A stretch of DNA of 64,000 nucleotides from Semisulcospira habei (lineage: Eukaryota; Mollusca; Gastropoda; Semisulcospiridae), in contig BTPG01000001.1 of assembly GCA_036245525.1 (NCBI GenBank), positions 182,697,250 to 182,761,249 on the forward strand. The letters are read 5' to 3'. The notes beneath the pieces were generated by a model. The model was not told the DNA's origin, made no database searches, and saw only the letters and a program-made list of their open reading frames with translations. The translations under genes and the position numbers were made by a program. Below, in pieces: positions 17,931 through 30,925 of this stretch; the first letter of the stretch is position 1, and each line of letters begins with the position of its first letter.

Positions 17931-19050
17931 CCATCGTCTGTCGTCCGTTGTCCATCTACTGTTGTCTGTCATTCATGTTGCACTTTAACGGCATTTTCTC
18001 GGAGACTATTCAAGCTACAGTCTTCAAACTTGGCCCAAGGATACTTTGTGGCAAGACCTTTCTAAACATACCAATTCCAATGACCTCTCACATAGGTCAA
18101 GGTCACAGGGGATCAGGAAATATATCCAAAATAGCTATTTTTCAACATAATTTATTTTTTCTCAAATACTATTCACAACTTCAAACCCAGACTTTGTAAA
18201 AAGATACCTGATGGTAAGACCTTTATATGTACCCTAATTTGGTTGATCCCTTGGATAGGTCAAGGGTCACAAGAGCTCAGGAAATAGGTCCAAAATAGCG
18301 ATATGTTGGCAAAAGATGTTTTTTCTCAAATACTATTCACAACTTCAAACCCAAACTTGGTACATAGATACCTGATAGTAAGGCCTTCCTATGCATACTA
18401 ATTTGAAAGGGCATGGGTCACCAGAGATAAAAAAAAAAAAAAATAGGACACAATCAAGTAGCCATTTTCTGACAAAAAAAATGTTTTTTCTCAAATACTG
18501 TTTACAACTTCCATTCCAAACCTGGTACACAGATACCTAATGATAAGATCTTCCTATGCATGCTAACTTGGATGACCTCTTGTAAAGGTCAAGGGTCACA
18601 AGAGATCAGTAAATGATGTGAAAAATGTCTATTTTTTTTAAGAATTCTAGTTTTTGTCAGCATTTTTGCAGAACTTTTCAACCAAATTTGGCAGAAAGGT
18701 AGCTGTTGATAAGACCTTTCTGTGCAGACTAACTTAGTTCACTACCTGTGCTCAAAAAGGCCAAGGGTCATACGAGGTTGACAAAAGTGAAAAATGCGTA
18801 AATTTTGAGAAAACGTAGATTTTGCGGTACAAATGCCAACCCTTTCGTTATGTTAGAACACTTGCTTATTTCAGTGACCTTTTGGAAGGTCAAGGTCACA
18901 AATTATATGGATCTGCAAATAAGCCTTGAGGGCTTTACCATTCTTCATTTGTTGACCTCCCTTTACACTTGTCCTTTATGAGTGGCCAACCAAATTAGAA
19001 TGCATCAGAAGGTCTTATCATCAAAGACCTTTGTGGCAAAGTGTTTATAA
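17931..19050. repeat. Dispersed tandem repeat, ~164-bp period, with AGGTCA half-sites
   Basis: About six diverged units. Landmarks are TCTCAAATACTATTCACAACTTC (18158, 18325, 18488), GATACCTGATGGTAAGACC, and paired half-sites: AGGTCAAGGTCA at 18094 and 18887, AGGTCAAGGGTCA at 18257 and 18586. The left edge begins with GTCCATCGTCTGTCGTCCGT-type text at 17927 that truncates the polymerase. Related units recur at 50600-50935. Confidence 0.85.
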
Positions 19051-19057
19051 AACTAAA

Positions 19058-19272
19058 AGAAAAGAAAAGGGGAGACTGCCAGTGCTAATATTTTAGGAAG
19101 GTTACAAAGTAAAGTAGGTAAAAGCACTGTCAGGGGAGAGAAGTGTGCATGATCGACCAGTGATCATAGATCTACTGTGGCCAAAGCACAAAAAAAAGAT
19201 AGGAAAGAGGGGGCGCGCTAAGAAAGTGACTGGAAGCAATGCATATGGAAGCCCCCCGAAGGGGGGCGTAGG
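19058..19272. mobile_element. Foldback/MITE element, solo arm
   Basis: Matches one arm of the long-inverted-repeat element at 52537-53194, including the outer end AAAAGAAAAGGGGAGACTGCC and the inner CCCCCCGAAGGGGGGCG. The partner arm is absent, so this is a half-element or deletion product. An open frame across it is not a gene. Confidence 0.8.
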
Positions 19273-19844
19273 AAGCAATATAACATTGTATGAACAAGAA
19301 ACTTATGAGAAATCTTCCTTTTGCGCATAATGCTTCATGTAACGCATACCTTTATGACAGAAAAAAAAACCAACCATGCTACCTCAAAAATGTCTGAAAT
19401 CGTACAAAAAAATGTATTGATGTAATGCAAGGAGATTACATCTGGTACCAACCGGTACCATTTATGTGGTCAAATTCTCATATAGACTTTTTTTATATGC
19501 TCGATGTCCCTAGGGATAGAACAATCATGGGAGACTTCTGGAGGAAGTAGCTTTTTGTCTGTTCACACATGATCTTTAACCCCTTCCTCAGCTGCAGAGA
19601 TGCTGTTTCGAGTGCCGCATCATCATTTATCAATGTCAGTGATATAAATATATTGATGCCAGTGCCAATTTCCTATTGATACAATACAATACAATACAAC
19701 TTTATTATCTGTTCGAGTCCAGGCACGACAGAAATTTGCCTTTGATATTGTATAGGTATAGGTAAATTTATATTTGATATTGTATAGGTATAGGTAAATT
19801 TAAAAATATGCTTAAGTCTGTGTTTAGTTCCATATCCTGCCAGA
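19273..19844. other. Noncoding; short direct repeats
   Basis: Contains an (ATACA)n run at 19678-19699 and a 32-bp tandem duplication (TTTGATATTGTATAGGTATA... at 19740-19802). No gene or RNA recognised. Confidence 0.5.
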
Positions 19845-20035
19845 CCCCTACCCGGGTCTGCCCTGGGGGACTTGGATGGGGTTAACTACTTTTTAGTTCC
19901 CAGGGTCACCCTAGTCAGCCCCACAGGGTGGGTTTTCCCCTCTATTCTGGGGCATGTGTTTCTGTCTACCCTTGGTATTTCACCTGTATATTCCTTTTTA
20001 AAACTCTCCCTACTGTCTGTGCTGCCTGTAGCTCT
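19845..20035 (+). mobile_element. SINE-like element, 5' fragment (S4)
   Basis: About 190 bp matching the first half of the SINE-like copies at 28962-29350 and 62496-62878 (ACCCGGGTCTGCC... to ...GCCTGTAGCTCT). It stops where the Gypsy-b LTR starts, so its 3' half was lost or displaced. Confidence 0.85.
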
Positions 20036-20707
20036 GTACATCACCATTCACTGCATAACTCCCTCACTGACAATGAAGCACGATACCTTACGTAGCTCTC
20101 TCAATGTCAGTGTGCTTACGATACACTGCAATTTTACAACTGAACAATGTACCGACGCTGTTACATTGCAATTTTACAACTGAACAATGTACACATGTGC
20201 TTCCTAGCACGATCTTTTATAGTGGTATGCTTTCCAGAATAATCGAGCAAATTCATACAACACAACCAATCAAAATAAAATACGTAACCAAACCTCATAA
20301 ATATTAATGACAAAGAATGCACAGGAATGGTCTACAAAAATCTGGCTGCTGTTTCCAGCCCCTATTTTGGGAAATCCCAGCGCGTTATAACGTCACACAA
20401 AAGTATGGTAGACAGTTTACGACCTTGCCCGAATTATCCGGAAGTTACACGAGTTTTCGTAATACATACTGGCCGCTAACTTCACGCTCACAGAAAACAG
20501 TGGTGATTACTCGAGCGGTTTCTAGACTCTTTGGGATTCAACTGCGTGTATCAAAAGACAATTAATTCTGCTCTCCGTGCGAACGATAAAGAATCTTACT
20601 GAAAAGGTACGTGATTCGTAATCATGATAGCTCATATAAACATCGGATCACTACCTACGATCAACACATGCACGCTCTCACAGAACAACACAACCACAAT
20701 CGTAACA
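20036..20707 (-). repeat. LTR of Gypsy-b relic (3' LTR)
   Basis: Similar along its length to the LTR of the Gypsy-a copy at 49571-50599 (shared blocks around CGATCTTTTATAG, AACCAATCA, CACACAAAAGTATGG). Its terminal TGTTACG (minus strand) lies at 20707, next to a polypurine tract (plus strand TTACCCCCCTTTTTAG at 20708). A 25-bp direct repeat (GCAATTTTACAACTGAACAATGT at about 20128 and 20167) is internal. Confidence 0.75.
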
Positions 20708-21305
20708 TTACCCCCCTTTTTAGAATGAAATTTTACAAAATTTCTTCTCAAATCCAAAAATACGGTTGTGGCTGTGTTAACCTACACAGAATCCTAAATA
20801 AATACAATTTCACATCAAAGTCAAATCAAATTAACTACACAAAAATAATTGTCTCAGTTCCTTTAAACTGTCCTGAGCGCAGACATGTCTCTTTAAATTC
20901 TCATGGACACCGAAATGTTTCTTTAAACTGTTCTGGACACAGAAATATTCATTTAAACTGATCTGCTCAGGTAATCCGCTCCAAAGTTCTGCAAACTTTT
21001 GATTAAACTGAAAATTAATGTCAAAGTTCATTTCTGGAACATCTCCAAATCATTGGGTGCAGTTCACACAGTTCAAGGGTTACTGGTCCAGGGTTGAACA
21101 CTGTCGGCTTATGGAATGTATGAAAGTCCATACACACCAAATTGGATCTCTCTGGTTTCTTCGCGATAACCACTGGCGATCTGGAATCTCTGACGACTCT
21201 CAAGTCCGACGTCTCCCCAACATTCTTTCTCAGTCCCTCTCTCGTGTTGCGAAGCAGACGACATGGCTCGTCGTGATCCGGCTCGTTCGATGTCAGATCA
21301 ACCTC
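20708..21305 (-). pseudogene. Gypsy-b pol relic (left part)
   Basis: Degenerate minus-strand coding DNA. Upstream of the polypurine tract are remnants of the RNase H end; then a large internal deletion joins to RT text (SRSPVVIAKKPERSNLVCMDFHTF, 21060-21200). The remainder of the RT domain is missing. It is interrupted at 21305 by the RTE insertion and resumes at 24565. Confidence 0.7.
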
Positions 21306-24300
21306 TTACTTACTTACTTACGCCTGTCACCCCTACTCAGGTATAGGCCGTCGACGAGAGACCTCCAGCAACTCCTGTCCTGTGCTTCTCCTTCGATTCT
21401 ACTCCAGGTGGTTCCCAGTCTCTTGATGTCTGCTTGGAGGTCTCGACGCCAGGAGTTTATCGGCCTACCTCTTTTCCTCTTTCCCTGGGGGTTCCATGAC
21501 AATGCCTGCCTAGTGATACTGGAAGCTGGCTTTCTCAGACTGTGACCGATCCATCCCCATCTTCTTCGCCCAATTTCATTCTCTGCTGTTATCTGCTCTG
21601 TTCTCTCCCAGAGTCTGACGTTGCTGATCTTCTCTGGCCAGTGGATTTTCAAAATTCTTCTAAGGCAACTGTTCATGAAGGTCTGTACTCTGTTGACTGT
21701 GGTTTTTGTCAATCTCCAAGTCTCTGCTCCATATAGGAGAACTGCTTTTACATTGGAGTTGAAAATCCGGACATCGGTGTGTTGTGACAGCTCTCTGGAA
21801 CTCCACACTTTTTTTAACTGGAGAAAGGCTGCTCTGGCTTTACCGATTCGTGCTCTGACATCTGCATCAGTGCCGCCTTTTTTGTCTATGATGCTCCCGA
21901 GATAGGTGAAGGACTCCACCTCCTCCAACGGGGTGCCAGCAAGCAAGACTGGTTCTTCCCTGGTTGCGTTCAGCCTCATTATCTTTGTTTTCTGTTTGTG
22001 AATGGTGAGGTCCACTTGGGACAAGATGTCAGCAAGCCTTGTGGTCTTGTCCTGCATTTGTTGATGAGTGTGGGACAGTAATGCCAAGTTGTCTGCAAAG
22101 TCGAGGTCGTCAAGCTGTGTCCACAGTGTCCACTGTATTCCACTTCGTCTGTGCTCTGTGGTCATCTTCATGACCCAGTCTATGGCCAGTAGGAAGAGGA
22201 ACGGAGACAGCAGACACCCCTGCCTGACACCGGTTCTGACCTGGAGCTCCCTGGTGAACTGCCCTTCGTGGATCACACGACATGTCATGCCATCGTAGCT
22301 GCTCTTGATCAGGCGGACGAGCTTTGTGGTACACCGTAGTGTCGTAGGAGTTTCCACAGAGTCTCTCGGTCCACACTGTCAAATGCTTTCTCATAATCCA
22401 CAAAGTTGACGTACAGCGGGGAGCTCCACTCCAGAGTGTGTTCCACGATGATGCGGAGAGTGGCGATCTGGTCTGTACATGATCGGTTCTTCCTGAATCC
22501 TGGTCTCCCAGCTGGGGGTCAACGGAGCTCTTCATTCTCTCTAGGAAGATCCTGTTGAAGACCTTTCCTGGTACTGACAGCAAGGTGATTCCTCTGTAGT
22601 TGGAACACTTGCTGAGGTCGCCTTTCTTGGGAAGCTTGATTAGGTACCCCTCCTTCCAGTCAGCCGGCATCACCTCCTCTTCCCAGATCTTTCCAAACAG
22701 TGGGTACAGCATCTCTACTGTTGTCTCTAGGTCTGCTTTCAGAGACTCCGCTGGGATGCCATCTGGGCCTGCTGCTTTGCCGTTCTTCAAAAATGCCACT
22801 GCTCTTCTGATCTCTTCCCGGCTGGGTCTGTCACAGCTGATGGGTAGGTCGGTCTCTGCCGGCTGGATGTCTGGGGGGTCGGGTGGGCTAGGTCTGTTCA
22901 GTAACTCTTCAAAATACTCGGCCCATCTGTCAAGTTGGTCTGCTCTGTCTGCAATAGGCTTGCCTTCTTTGTCTTTTACTGGTCTTTCTGTATGGCCATA
23001 CTTGCCTGACAATCTTCTGGTAATGTCGTAGAGCTGTTTCATGTTGCCGCTGCCTGCTGCCTTTTCTGCCTCTGCTGCCAGGCTGTCTGTGTAGGCCCTC
23101 TTGTCTGCCCTGATACTCCTCTTCACCTCGCGGTTGGCTTCCCAGTATTCCCCCCCCCCCCTCCCCCCCCCCCCCCCCCTGTGCTCTTACTTTGGCTGCT
23201 CTCGTGCGACTGTTGTTGACAACTGCTTTCTTCTGCTTCCTCACTTCTATCTTCTTCAAGGTCTGTGCTGACAGCCAGTCCTTGTGATGGTGTTTCCTGA
23301 ACCCTACGGTGTCTTTGCAGGTTGAGTTCAGCGCCTCTCTAACTGCCTTCCACTGCTGCTCTGTGGTGACTGCCTCCTCTTCATTTACTAGCTCCTGTAG
23401 CGCTTGAAACCGGTTGGACAGCACCAGTTTGAACTCTTCTCTGACTCCAGTTTCTCTCAGGAGGCCTACATTATAGCGCTGTCTTCTTGTTGTCTCTGTG
23501 CGGCTTTTCTTTAGCTTGAGCTTCATTCTTAAAGTAAGCAGATGGTGGTCTGAGGCGACATCTGCTCCCCTCCTCACTCGAACATCTTGAAGTGAGACCC
23601 AAGTTGCTTTGTGTATTCTTCTGTGTGGGAAGATGCTGCCTCCAATGACAAGTCGGTTTAGAGCACAAAAGTCGACAAACCTCTCCCCGTTCTCACTCAT
23701 CTCCAAGCCTAGTCCCTGTCTCCCCATCACCTCTTCGTATCCGGTGTTGTCCTCCCCTATTTTGGCATTAAATTCGCCCTTGACGATGGTGATGTCTCGC
23801 TCCGCACATTTGTCCAAGGCACTCTGGAGTCGGTCGTAGAACTCTTGTTTCTCTTCCTCGTCACTGTCATTAGTGGGCGCATAACACTGGATGACGTTCA
23901 GCTTGAGCTTTTTCTTGGTTCTAAAGGCTGCTGTGATAATTCTTGGCCCAAGAGGTTCCCAGCCCATCAGCGCTCTCTGTGCCACTGGTGACAGCATGAA
24001 TGCTACACCTTCTGTATGGGGGGCATTCTCCTCTTCATGACCTGAATACAGAATCACTTAACAGCCTTTTCTGGCCAGACTGCGTCCATCTGGCTTCACT
24101 GATACCTAGCAGGGAAAGGTTGTACTTTTGCATTTCCGCTGCTATCTGGGCGGCCTTGCCGCTCTGGTACATGGTCTTGACGTTCCATGTGCCCATGGTT
24201 GTATCCCTGGATAGAGAGAGGCGGCTCGGTCCTGTGGCTTCCGAAGACTTCCGGCTTTCACCACAGGACGTCATAAGTCTTCTAGTAGAAGAACCTTCCT

Positions 24301-24553
24301 CCTCCAGGAAAGGAATTACTGTTAGTCTTTTCGTCGGCGTTTTTGTAGCTATTTCCTTTTTTGCAGGGTGGGGAAGCTACCCCCACGCCCAACCCTCTTA
24401 CTAGGAGGACCAGGGGTTTTCTGTCGGGGTCACCTTCCCTTAGACCATGTTGGTTCACGGCACCTTATTTCATTCGGTGCACCCCTCTCACGAGGGACCC
24501 CCTATCCACCACCCAGGGAACGCGCCTCAACGCCATATGGTCCCAGCGCGAGG
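21306..24553 (-). mobile_element. RTE-like LINE copy R3, full length but decayed
   Basis: A 3248-bp copy with both ends: the (TAAG)n tail at 21306-21325 (seen as TTAC repeats) and the 5' end GCGCGAGG at 24546-24553. It is flanked by the 11-bp duplication AGATCAACCTC (21295-21305 and 24554-24564), placing it in Gypsy-b pol. The ORF is broken by frameshifts, by loss of a block of about 60 bp in the endonuclease near 23593, and by a C-run of 30 (23150-23179, one T) that replaces five C's. Its RT box reads FADN instead of FADD. Confidence 0.93.
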
Positions 24554-24564
24554 AGATCAACCTC

Positions 24565-24764
24565 ATGTTGAACAATATCCGCAGTCTCTGAGTCGGGCGC
24601 AAATTGATGCCGAAACTCCGTAGATTGGACTCTCAGCGTCTCCTGCTTATCTCTCTCCTTATCCTCCTCCTGCAGCTTCAACGTTTTGTTACTCAGAGGA
24701 ACCCTGTCACGCTCGTGGCCCTCGTTCACCTGGCTTTTCGGTGACTCCATCTGATCATTGTGGC
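24565..24764 (-). pseudogene. Gypsy-b pol relic (right part)
   Basis: Minus-strand text STEFRHQFAPDSETADIVQHEVDL corresponds to the spacer between integrase and reverse transcriptase in the Gypsy-a copy (EFKHQFTPDPGTTDTIQHEVNL). It is clearly more diverged from Gypsy-a than the fragment at 31141-32703 is, so it belongs to another subfamily. The LINE A 5' end cuts it at 24764. Confidence 0.75.
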
Positions 24765-25409
24765 GCCTACCCGGCACCGGCCTCCACGTGGCGTGGGTGG
24801 GTAGTCCACTCGGTCCCTGACTGAGTGGGCTAGCAGACGGGTGCCATCTTTGTCCAGGATTAGGACTTGATGTCAGCAGATATGTTGTTCAGTCTTTTTC
24901 ACTGGTCCGGTTTTTAAGGAGCTGTGCTTACCCAGGTCTTACCATGTTGGATTGGTCCTTAAAAATACTCATGAGCTTTTGGTCCTTTGGATCCCAAGTG
25001 TTTGCCGTGCTTGGAGACCCGTGTCGGGGGAGAAGAGGATCCTGGTGGCTGAAACACTCCACTTTGGCCTTGACTTCTGCCTAAATGGGAGGCTAGTCGT
25101 ACCGGCCTAGTCAATCGGCTCTTGTCACGTCGAGCCCTATCCCCCTGTTGACATGCAGGTTGTTATACGGAGCACCATGCTATAGCCTCTGATGCTGATT
25201 AGGTGCTTTACGCCAGTATTCCCCTGCATTCAACAGTGTGATAGAAGGCGGTGGCTCAAACGGTTCAATCGGGCTTACCCCCTTGAGTATATCTTTTGGG
25301 CAGTCTCCATTGTGCGTCGGCTGGAGACCCGCCGACAATTGCACTTTCCCTTGTTGGGCTCGGTGGCGGGCGGGGACCCCCGGGGGATGAATATCTATCA
25401 TACTATAAT

Positions 25410-26827
25410 ATGGAAAATATCAAAAAAACAAAACTAGCACCAAAGCGGCACATAACCGCCGACATTGTCATTGAGAACGATAGTGACTCTGACTGTGAGG
25501 AAGCGACACCTCAGGCGGTGGCCGCCTGGCCTCGCTTTCTCATTATCCACAGCAAAGTTAAAGAGAAGCCTGTTTCAAAGCTGCACCCTTTCCTGGTAGG
25601 GGAGACCCTCAGGAGCCGTGTTGGCAGGCCTGAGACCCAGCGCCTCAGGTCTGGTGACTTGTTGGTAGAGTGCCGTACCCGGGCACACTCCAATGGGCTA
25701 CTGAGGCTCTCCTCCATCGGAGACACTCCAGTGGAGGTCACTCCCCACAAAACAATGAATTCCTCTAGAGGAGTGATTAAAGATCAAGCATTGGCCGAAC
25801 TGTCTGAAGATGAACTTGTACGGAACCTTAAGTCACAGGGGTCAGGCGCTTCATTTCCAAACGAGGTGGTAGGGAGATCCGTCTCCCTACCATCATCCTG
25901 ACGATTGGCACCCCCACAGCTCCTACTACCATCTGGGGAGGTTACTACTCCCTAAAAGTGAAAAAGTACGTCCCTCTCCCCCTTCGGTGCTTTAAGTGCC
26001 AAAAGTATGGCCATGGGCAGAAGACATGCTGCCAGGCAGAGGCTCTATGCGCCCGTTGCACTAAGCCCGGACACTCTGCTGAGTCCTGCACAGCCATCCC
26101 CCTGTGTGTGAATTGCCAGGGGGCGCATATGGCTTCGGACAAGAAGTGCCCTCGTTGGATCTCCGAGTGCAGGATTCAGCAGGTGCGTGTGGAGAAGGGG
26201 CTGTCCTTTGCGGACGCAAAAAAACTGGTTGACGGTCCTGGTGCAGCTGAGGCGGCGCCAAACTCAAATAACAACTTTGTGTATACTTTCAGTGCTGCGG
26301 TGGCAGGCAAGCGCCCCACCAAAGACTTCTCTTGTCAAACCCCAACTTCTTGGTTGGGGGCGGAGCCTCGGATCCTCTCACCCCTGGAGAGTAACCCTCC
26401 TCCGGTGGTGACGAGGAGCCAGGGAACGCAGAGGGCGGACGCTCCCGGTCCGGTGGCACCGCCTTCTGCTGCCCCTAAGCCTCAGCCCCCACCCAAACCT
26501 TCTAGTTTGTCAACACCAAAGGTTTCTGGCTCTGGTCAGCCTTCTAAGGCCGCTAACTCTAGCGGCAGGAACGCTGCCCAGGACCAGAAGTCAAAGAAAT
26601 CTATGGGACCGCCGTGCGCACGGGCCCAGAAGGGGAACACTGATGTCCCCCTTCAAAACAAATATGCTGCATTGGAGGAGCAGATGGAGGGAGTGGAAGC
26701 AGCTCCACCCCCTTCATCTCCTAAGAACCAGAGGAGGCCCGGGAGCCGGCCCCCCTCTGTTTCTCCGACTCCTTCCAAGGCAAAGGAAAAAGGGGGGAAA
26801 AACTCCGCACCCCCAGATAAGACATAA
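25410..26827 (+). pseudogene. LINE A ORF1 (CCHC nucleic-acid-binding protein), frameshifted
   Basis: ORF1 starts at 25410, preceded by TACTATAAT. A deletion of about 10 bp near 25845, relative to copy D, shifts the frame; the second half continues from 25958. The second part keeps three zinc knuckles, CFKCQKYGHGQKTC, CARCTKPGHSAESC and CVNCQGAHMASDKKC, followed by a Pro/Ser-rich tail. Such proteins bind the LINE RNA. Its stop TAA is followed after TC by the ORF2 ATG. Confidence 0.88.
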
Positions 26828-26829
26828 TC

Positions 26830-29800
26830 ATGGACTCTCTGCTTCAGTGGAATTGTCGTGGTTTTCAAGCTAACTTTGAGGAATTACGTCTTTTAGTCAA
26901 GTGCTATAACCCCTCAGTAATATCTCTTCAGGAGACTTACCTGAAGACTTCTGACCCTGTGTCCTTTAATGGTTTTAACGCTTTACATAAAGGCTCTGAT
27001 TCGGAGAGGCGCTCGGGTGGAGTGGCTCTTCTCATTAGTAGCCAAATTTTATGTAGCCCCGTTAGCATCGACACCTGTCTTCAGGCTGTCGCAGCTCGGG
27101 TTACCTTAAAGAAGACCATAACCATATGCAGTATTTACCTGCCACCATCCCTGCGGGTCTGTAGTAATGATTTTTTAAATTTAGTTGATCAACTGCCCCC
27201 TCCCTTTATTCTCATGGGGGATTTTAACGGTCACGCTCACCTTTGGGGTAGTGACCACTATGATGGCAGAGGTCAGATGTTAGAAGATGTTTTTTCTCAA
27301 CTTAACCTATGTGTCTTTAACGATGGTTCACCTACATACTCTAACCCAGGTTCAGGATCTAGTTCTGTTCTAGACCTCACTGTGTGTGATCCTTCTCTCA
27401 TGCTGGACTTTGACTGGAAGGTTCACGATGACCTGTGTGGTAGTGACCACTTCCCAGTAGTCCTGTCATCGGTCAGCTGTGGGGAGGATCCGCCGGTGGG
27501 GCGCTGGAATCTTAAGAAAGCTAACTGGCCTCTGTTCGCCTCCCTCTGTCAGTCTCGTATTACAGAGGAGGTGGTCATGTCATCTGAAGAACCTATTTCT
27601 TCTTTTACTACTATTTTGTTGGACGTAGCGGGTGAAACCATCCCTAAAACTTCCGCATCAGTCCCTCGAAAGCCGAGAGTACCATGGTTCAACGAAGAGT
27701 GCCGCAAGGCCCAAATAGCGCGCAAATCTGCTCAGCGACGTGCTTTCCGTAATCCGTCGCAAGTGAATATTTTAACCTTTAAAAGACAGAGGGCGAAAGC
27801 CCGTTACATTTTTAAACGTGAGCGCCGTACTTCCTGGAGACGCTTCGTCTCATCTTTAACTTCTCGGACTCCGTCCCAGAAAGTATGGAAGGCTGTTCGG
27901 AGAATTAGGGGCAGAGGTGGCTCGGCTTCTGTTGGCCATCTTAGAGATGGTGCCAGTTTGGTTACAGATAAAAAAGCTGTGGCCAATTTGCTTGCCTCCA
28001 CCATTGCCCATAATTCTTCAACGGAGCATTATTCACCTTTCTTCCAGAGAGAGAAGGAGAAACGAGAGTCTCGTATTTGTGATTTTGAGTCCGATAACTC
28101 AGAAGACTATAATGTCCCGTTTACATTATCAGAATTGCAGCAAGCTTTGCAGAAATGTAATGACTCTGCTGCTGGCCTAGATACCGTCCACTATCAATTC
28201 CTAACGCATCTGCCTGAGAGGTCGCTCCTTGTACTTCTTAAGGCCTTTAACCATATCTGGAGAACTGGTCATTTTCCGCCGTCTTGGCGCCAGGCTGTGG
28301 TTGTACCGATCCCCAAGCCGGGTAAGGATCCTTCCGACCCGGGCAACTACCGGCCTATCGCTTTGACATCATGTTTATGTAAAACTATGGAGCGCCTGGT
28401 CAACGCCCGCCTGGTGTGGCATCTTGAGTCACAGGGTCTCCTCACAGACCTCCAGTGCGGTTTCCGGCGCTTCCGTAGTACAACTGACCATTTAGTCCGC
28501 TTTGAATCATTTATTCGAGATTCTTTTGTCAACAAGCAGCATGTCTATGCAATTTTCTTCAATCTTGAGAAGGCGTATGACACTACCTGGAAGTATGGCA
28601 TAATGTCTGACTTGTTGGACATGGGTTTTAAAGGGCACCTGCCCGTTTTTATTCACAATTTTTTGACTAACCGGTCGTTCCATGTCCGTGTGGGCTCCAC
28701 CCTCTCCAACTCCTTTGAACAGGAGATGGGTGTCCCACAGGGCAGCATTCTATCTCCTGTTTTATTTAGTATTAAAATTAATAACATTGTAAAGGCCGTC
28801 AAGGATGATTCTGAATGCTCTTTGTTTGTTGACGACTTTGCTTTGTGCGCACGTGGTCGAGGACTTGCGTCCCTTGGGAGGTGCTTGCAGCTGTGCGTTG
28901 ATCGCATCCAGCGGTGGGTGTCTCTCAATGGATTCAAGTTCTCGCCCTCCAAGACTGTTTGTCCCCCACCCGGGTCTGCCTTGGGGGACTTGGGTGGGTT
29001 TAGGTACTTTTTAGTTCCCAGGGTCACCCTGGTCCGCCCCACAGGGTGGGTTTTCCTCTTTTCTGGGGCATGTGTTTCTGTCTACCCGAGGTCCATTCAC
29101 CTGTATTTGCCTTTTTAAAACCCTCCCTACTGTCTGCACTGCCTGTAGCTCTTGATATTGGATGTGTGTTGCTAAATGGTCTTAGCTTTATTTAGCCCCA
29201 TGTGTTAGGTTTATTTAACGTATTTGACCGGCTGGCGACATACATTCAATGTTCTGTTTAGTTTTTGTTTTTTTCACAAGCAGTGCAGGCACGTCCTGAG
29301 AAAGCCTTGTTGCTGTCGGGACGTTAAGCAATGTACAATCAATCAATCAATCCAAGACTGTTTGTGTGCATTTTACTAACCAGACGAAATTTTTTCCAGA
29401 ACCTAGCCTGAGCATTGCTGGAGTGCCAATTAAGGTGGCCGAGGAGGCAAAGTTTCTGGGGGTCATTTTTGACAAAAGACTTACCTTCCGCAACCATATT
29501 AATTACCTTAGAACCTCTTGTCAGAAGGCTCTCGACATTCTTGGTGTCGTCGGTCGTACTGACTGGGGTGCGGACCGTACTGTCTTACTTCGTCTGTACC
29601 GGGCCCTTGTTCGGTCCAAACTGGATTACGGCTCTGTGGTATATGGCTCAGCTTCCAAGTCTGTGCTACAGCGTCTGAACACAATTCACCATCAGGGTCT
29701 GCGGATATGTCTTGGGGCCTTCAGGACGTCTCCAGTTCCTAGTCTGTATGCCGAGGCAGGGGAGCCTTCTCTCAAGCTCCGCCGCATCCGCCTCATGCTC

Positions 29801-30925
29801 AGCTACGTTCTGAAACTGAAGGCCCATCCAGACAATCCTGCCTATGATTGTGTTTTTAAACCATCGTTTGCAGAGATTTACAATACCCATCCGGGAGCTG
29901 TCCGTCCACTTTCTTTCCGTGTCCGACCTCATCTGCAGGCGGCCGGATTGGACCTGGACAGAGTTTCGGAATCCCTGCAACACATCACTCCACCTTGGCT
30001 CTTACCAGTTCCTGACATCTTGCTGGACTTGACTGCCCACAAGAAAGACTCTACTCCACCAGCCATATACCAACAGAGCCTCAATGAACTGCTTTCAATT
30101 TTTCCTGGCTATTGTCGCATCTATACCGATGGGTCAAAGTCTGAGGATGGGAGAGTGGCTGCTGCCGCAGTGTCCTCTCGCCATCCTAGACGCCCATTTA
30201 AGCACCGCCTCCCAGACCACTCATCTGTATTTAGTGCGGAACTGCAGGCGGTTCTGCTGGCACTCAGGCATGCTTATCGATCTAGAGAAAGGAACTTCCT
30301 GATTCTGTCTGACTCTCTTTCTGCCCTGCAGGCCCTTCAGGGCACGGGAAATGACCACCCACTGCTGGTGCAGATCAGAGAGCTCCACGCGGACTTGATG
30401 AAGGAATATTATGATATCATTTTTATTTGGGTGCCAGGGCATGTGGGCATCGAAGGCAACAGGATCGCAGATTCTGCTGCCAACGATGCCCGCAATGACC
30501 CTGTCCCTGACACACAGACTGTTTATAGTGATTTTAGACATGTGGCTAGTGCATACATAGCCCGTGAGTGGCAGTCCGAGTGGGACAAAGAGGAAGCTAA
30601 CAAGCTGCATGAAGCCCTTCCTAAGTTGTCCGACGGTCTACCTTATCGCTGCGGCAGCCGCCATGAGGAGACTGTCCTGGCTCGGCTCCAAATCGGCCAC
30701 ACGTATGTTACGCACTCTTATTTACTTAAACAGGAGGAGCGTCCATGGTGTTATGCCTGCGACGAGCAGTACTCTGTTCAACACTTTTTGTTGTCTTGTG
30801 CTGATCTAATCGACACAAGGTATAAACATTTCACGGCAGACTCCTTGAAGGTTTTGTTCCGGAATGTGCCCCCGGACAAGATCTTCAGTTTTCTGAGAGA
30901 GTGCCATATTTTTAATAAGATTTGA
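26830..30925 (+). pseudogene. LINE A ORF2 (APE endonuclease, RT, RNase H), split by SINE
   Basis: APE endonuclease: LQWNCRGF, LQETYL (Glu), GDFNGHAHLWGS and GSDHFPVV. RT: FNLEKAYDTTWK (Asp changed to Asn in the F-D-L-E motif of copy D), GVPQGSILSP, and FVDD in place of the usual YADD. RNase H: YTDGS, SAELQAVLLAL, LSDSLSALQAL, WVPGHVGIEGN. The SINE at 28962-29350 separates RT from thumb/RNase H; its 14-bp target duplication keeps both halves readable. The frame is otherwise open on both sides. Confidence 0.9.
28962..29350 (+). mobile_element. SINE-like element S1 (389 bp)
   Basis: Bounded by the 14-bp duplication TCCAAGACTGTTTG (28948-28961 and 29351-29364). It starts GTCTGCC-rich (CACCCGGGTCTGCCTTGGGGG) and ends in a (CAAT)n tail. 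No coding capacity and no convincing tRNA-type B box. Copies S2 and S3 have the same ends and also lie in I-type LINE coding sequence. Confidence 0.92.

Noticed and set aside
18345..18530. Minus-strand ORF in the 164-bp repeat
   Set aside because: Chance frame in satellite-like sequence with a homopolymer run.
22600..23031. Plus-strand 143-aa ORF opposite RTE R3 (also in R4)
   Set aside because: Antisense of the RT coding region, present only because the RTE frame is open on the other strand.
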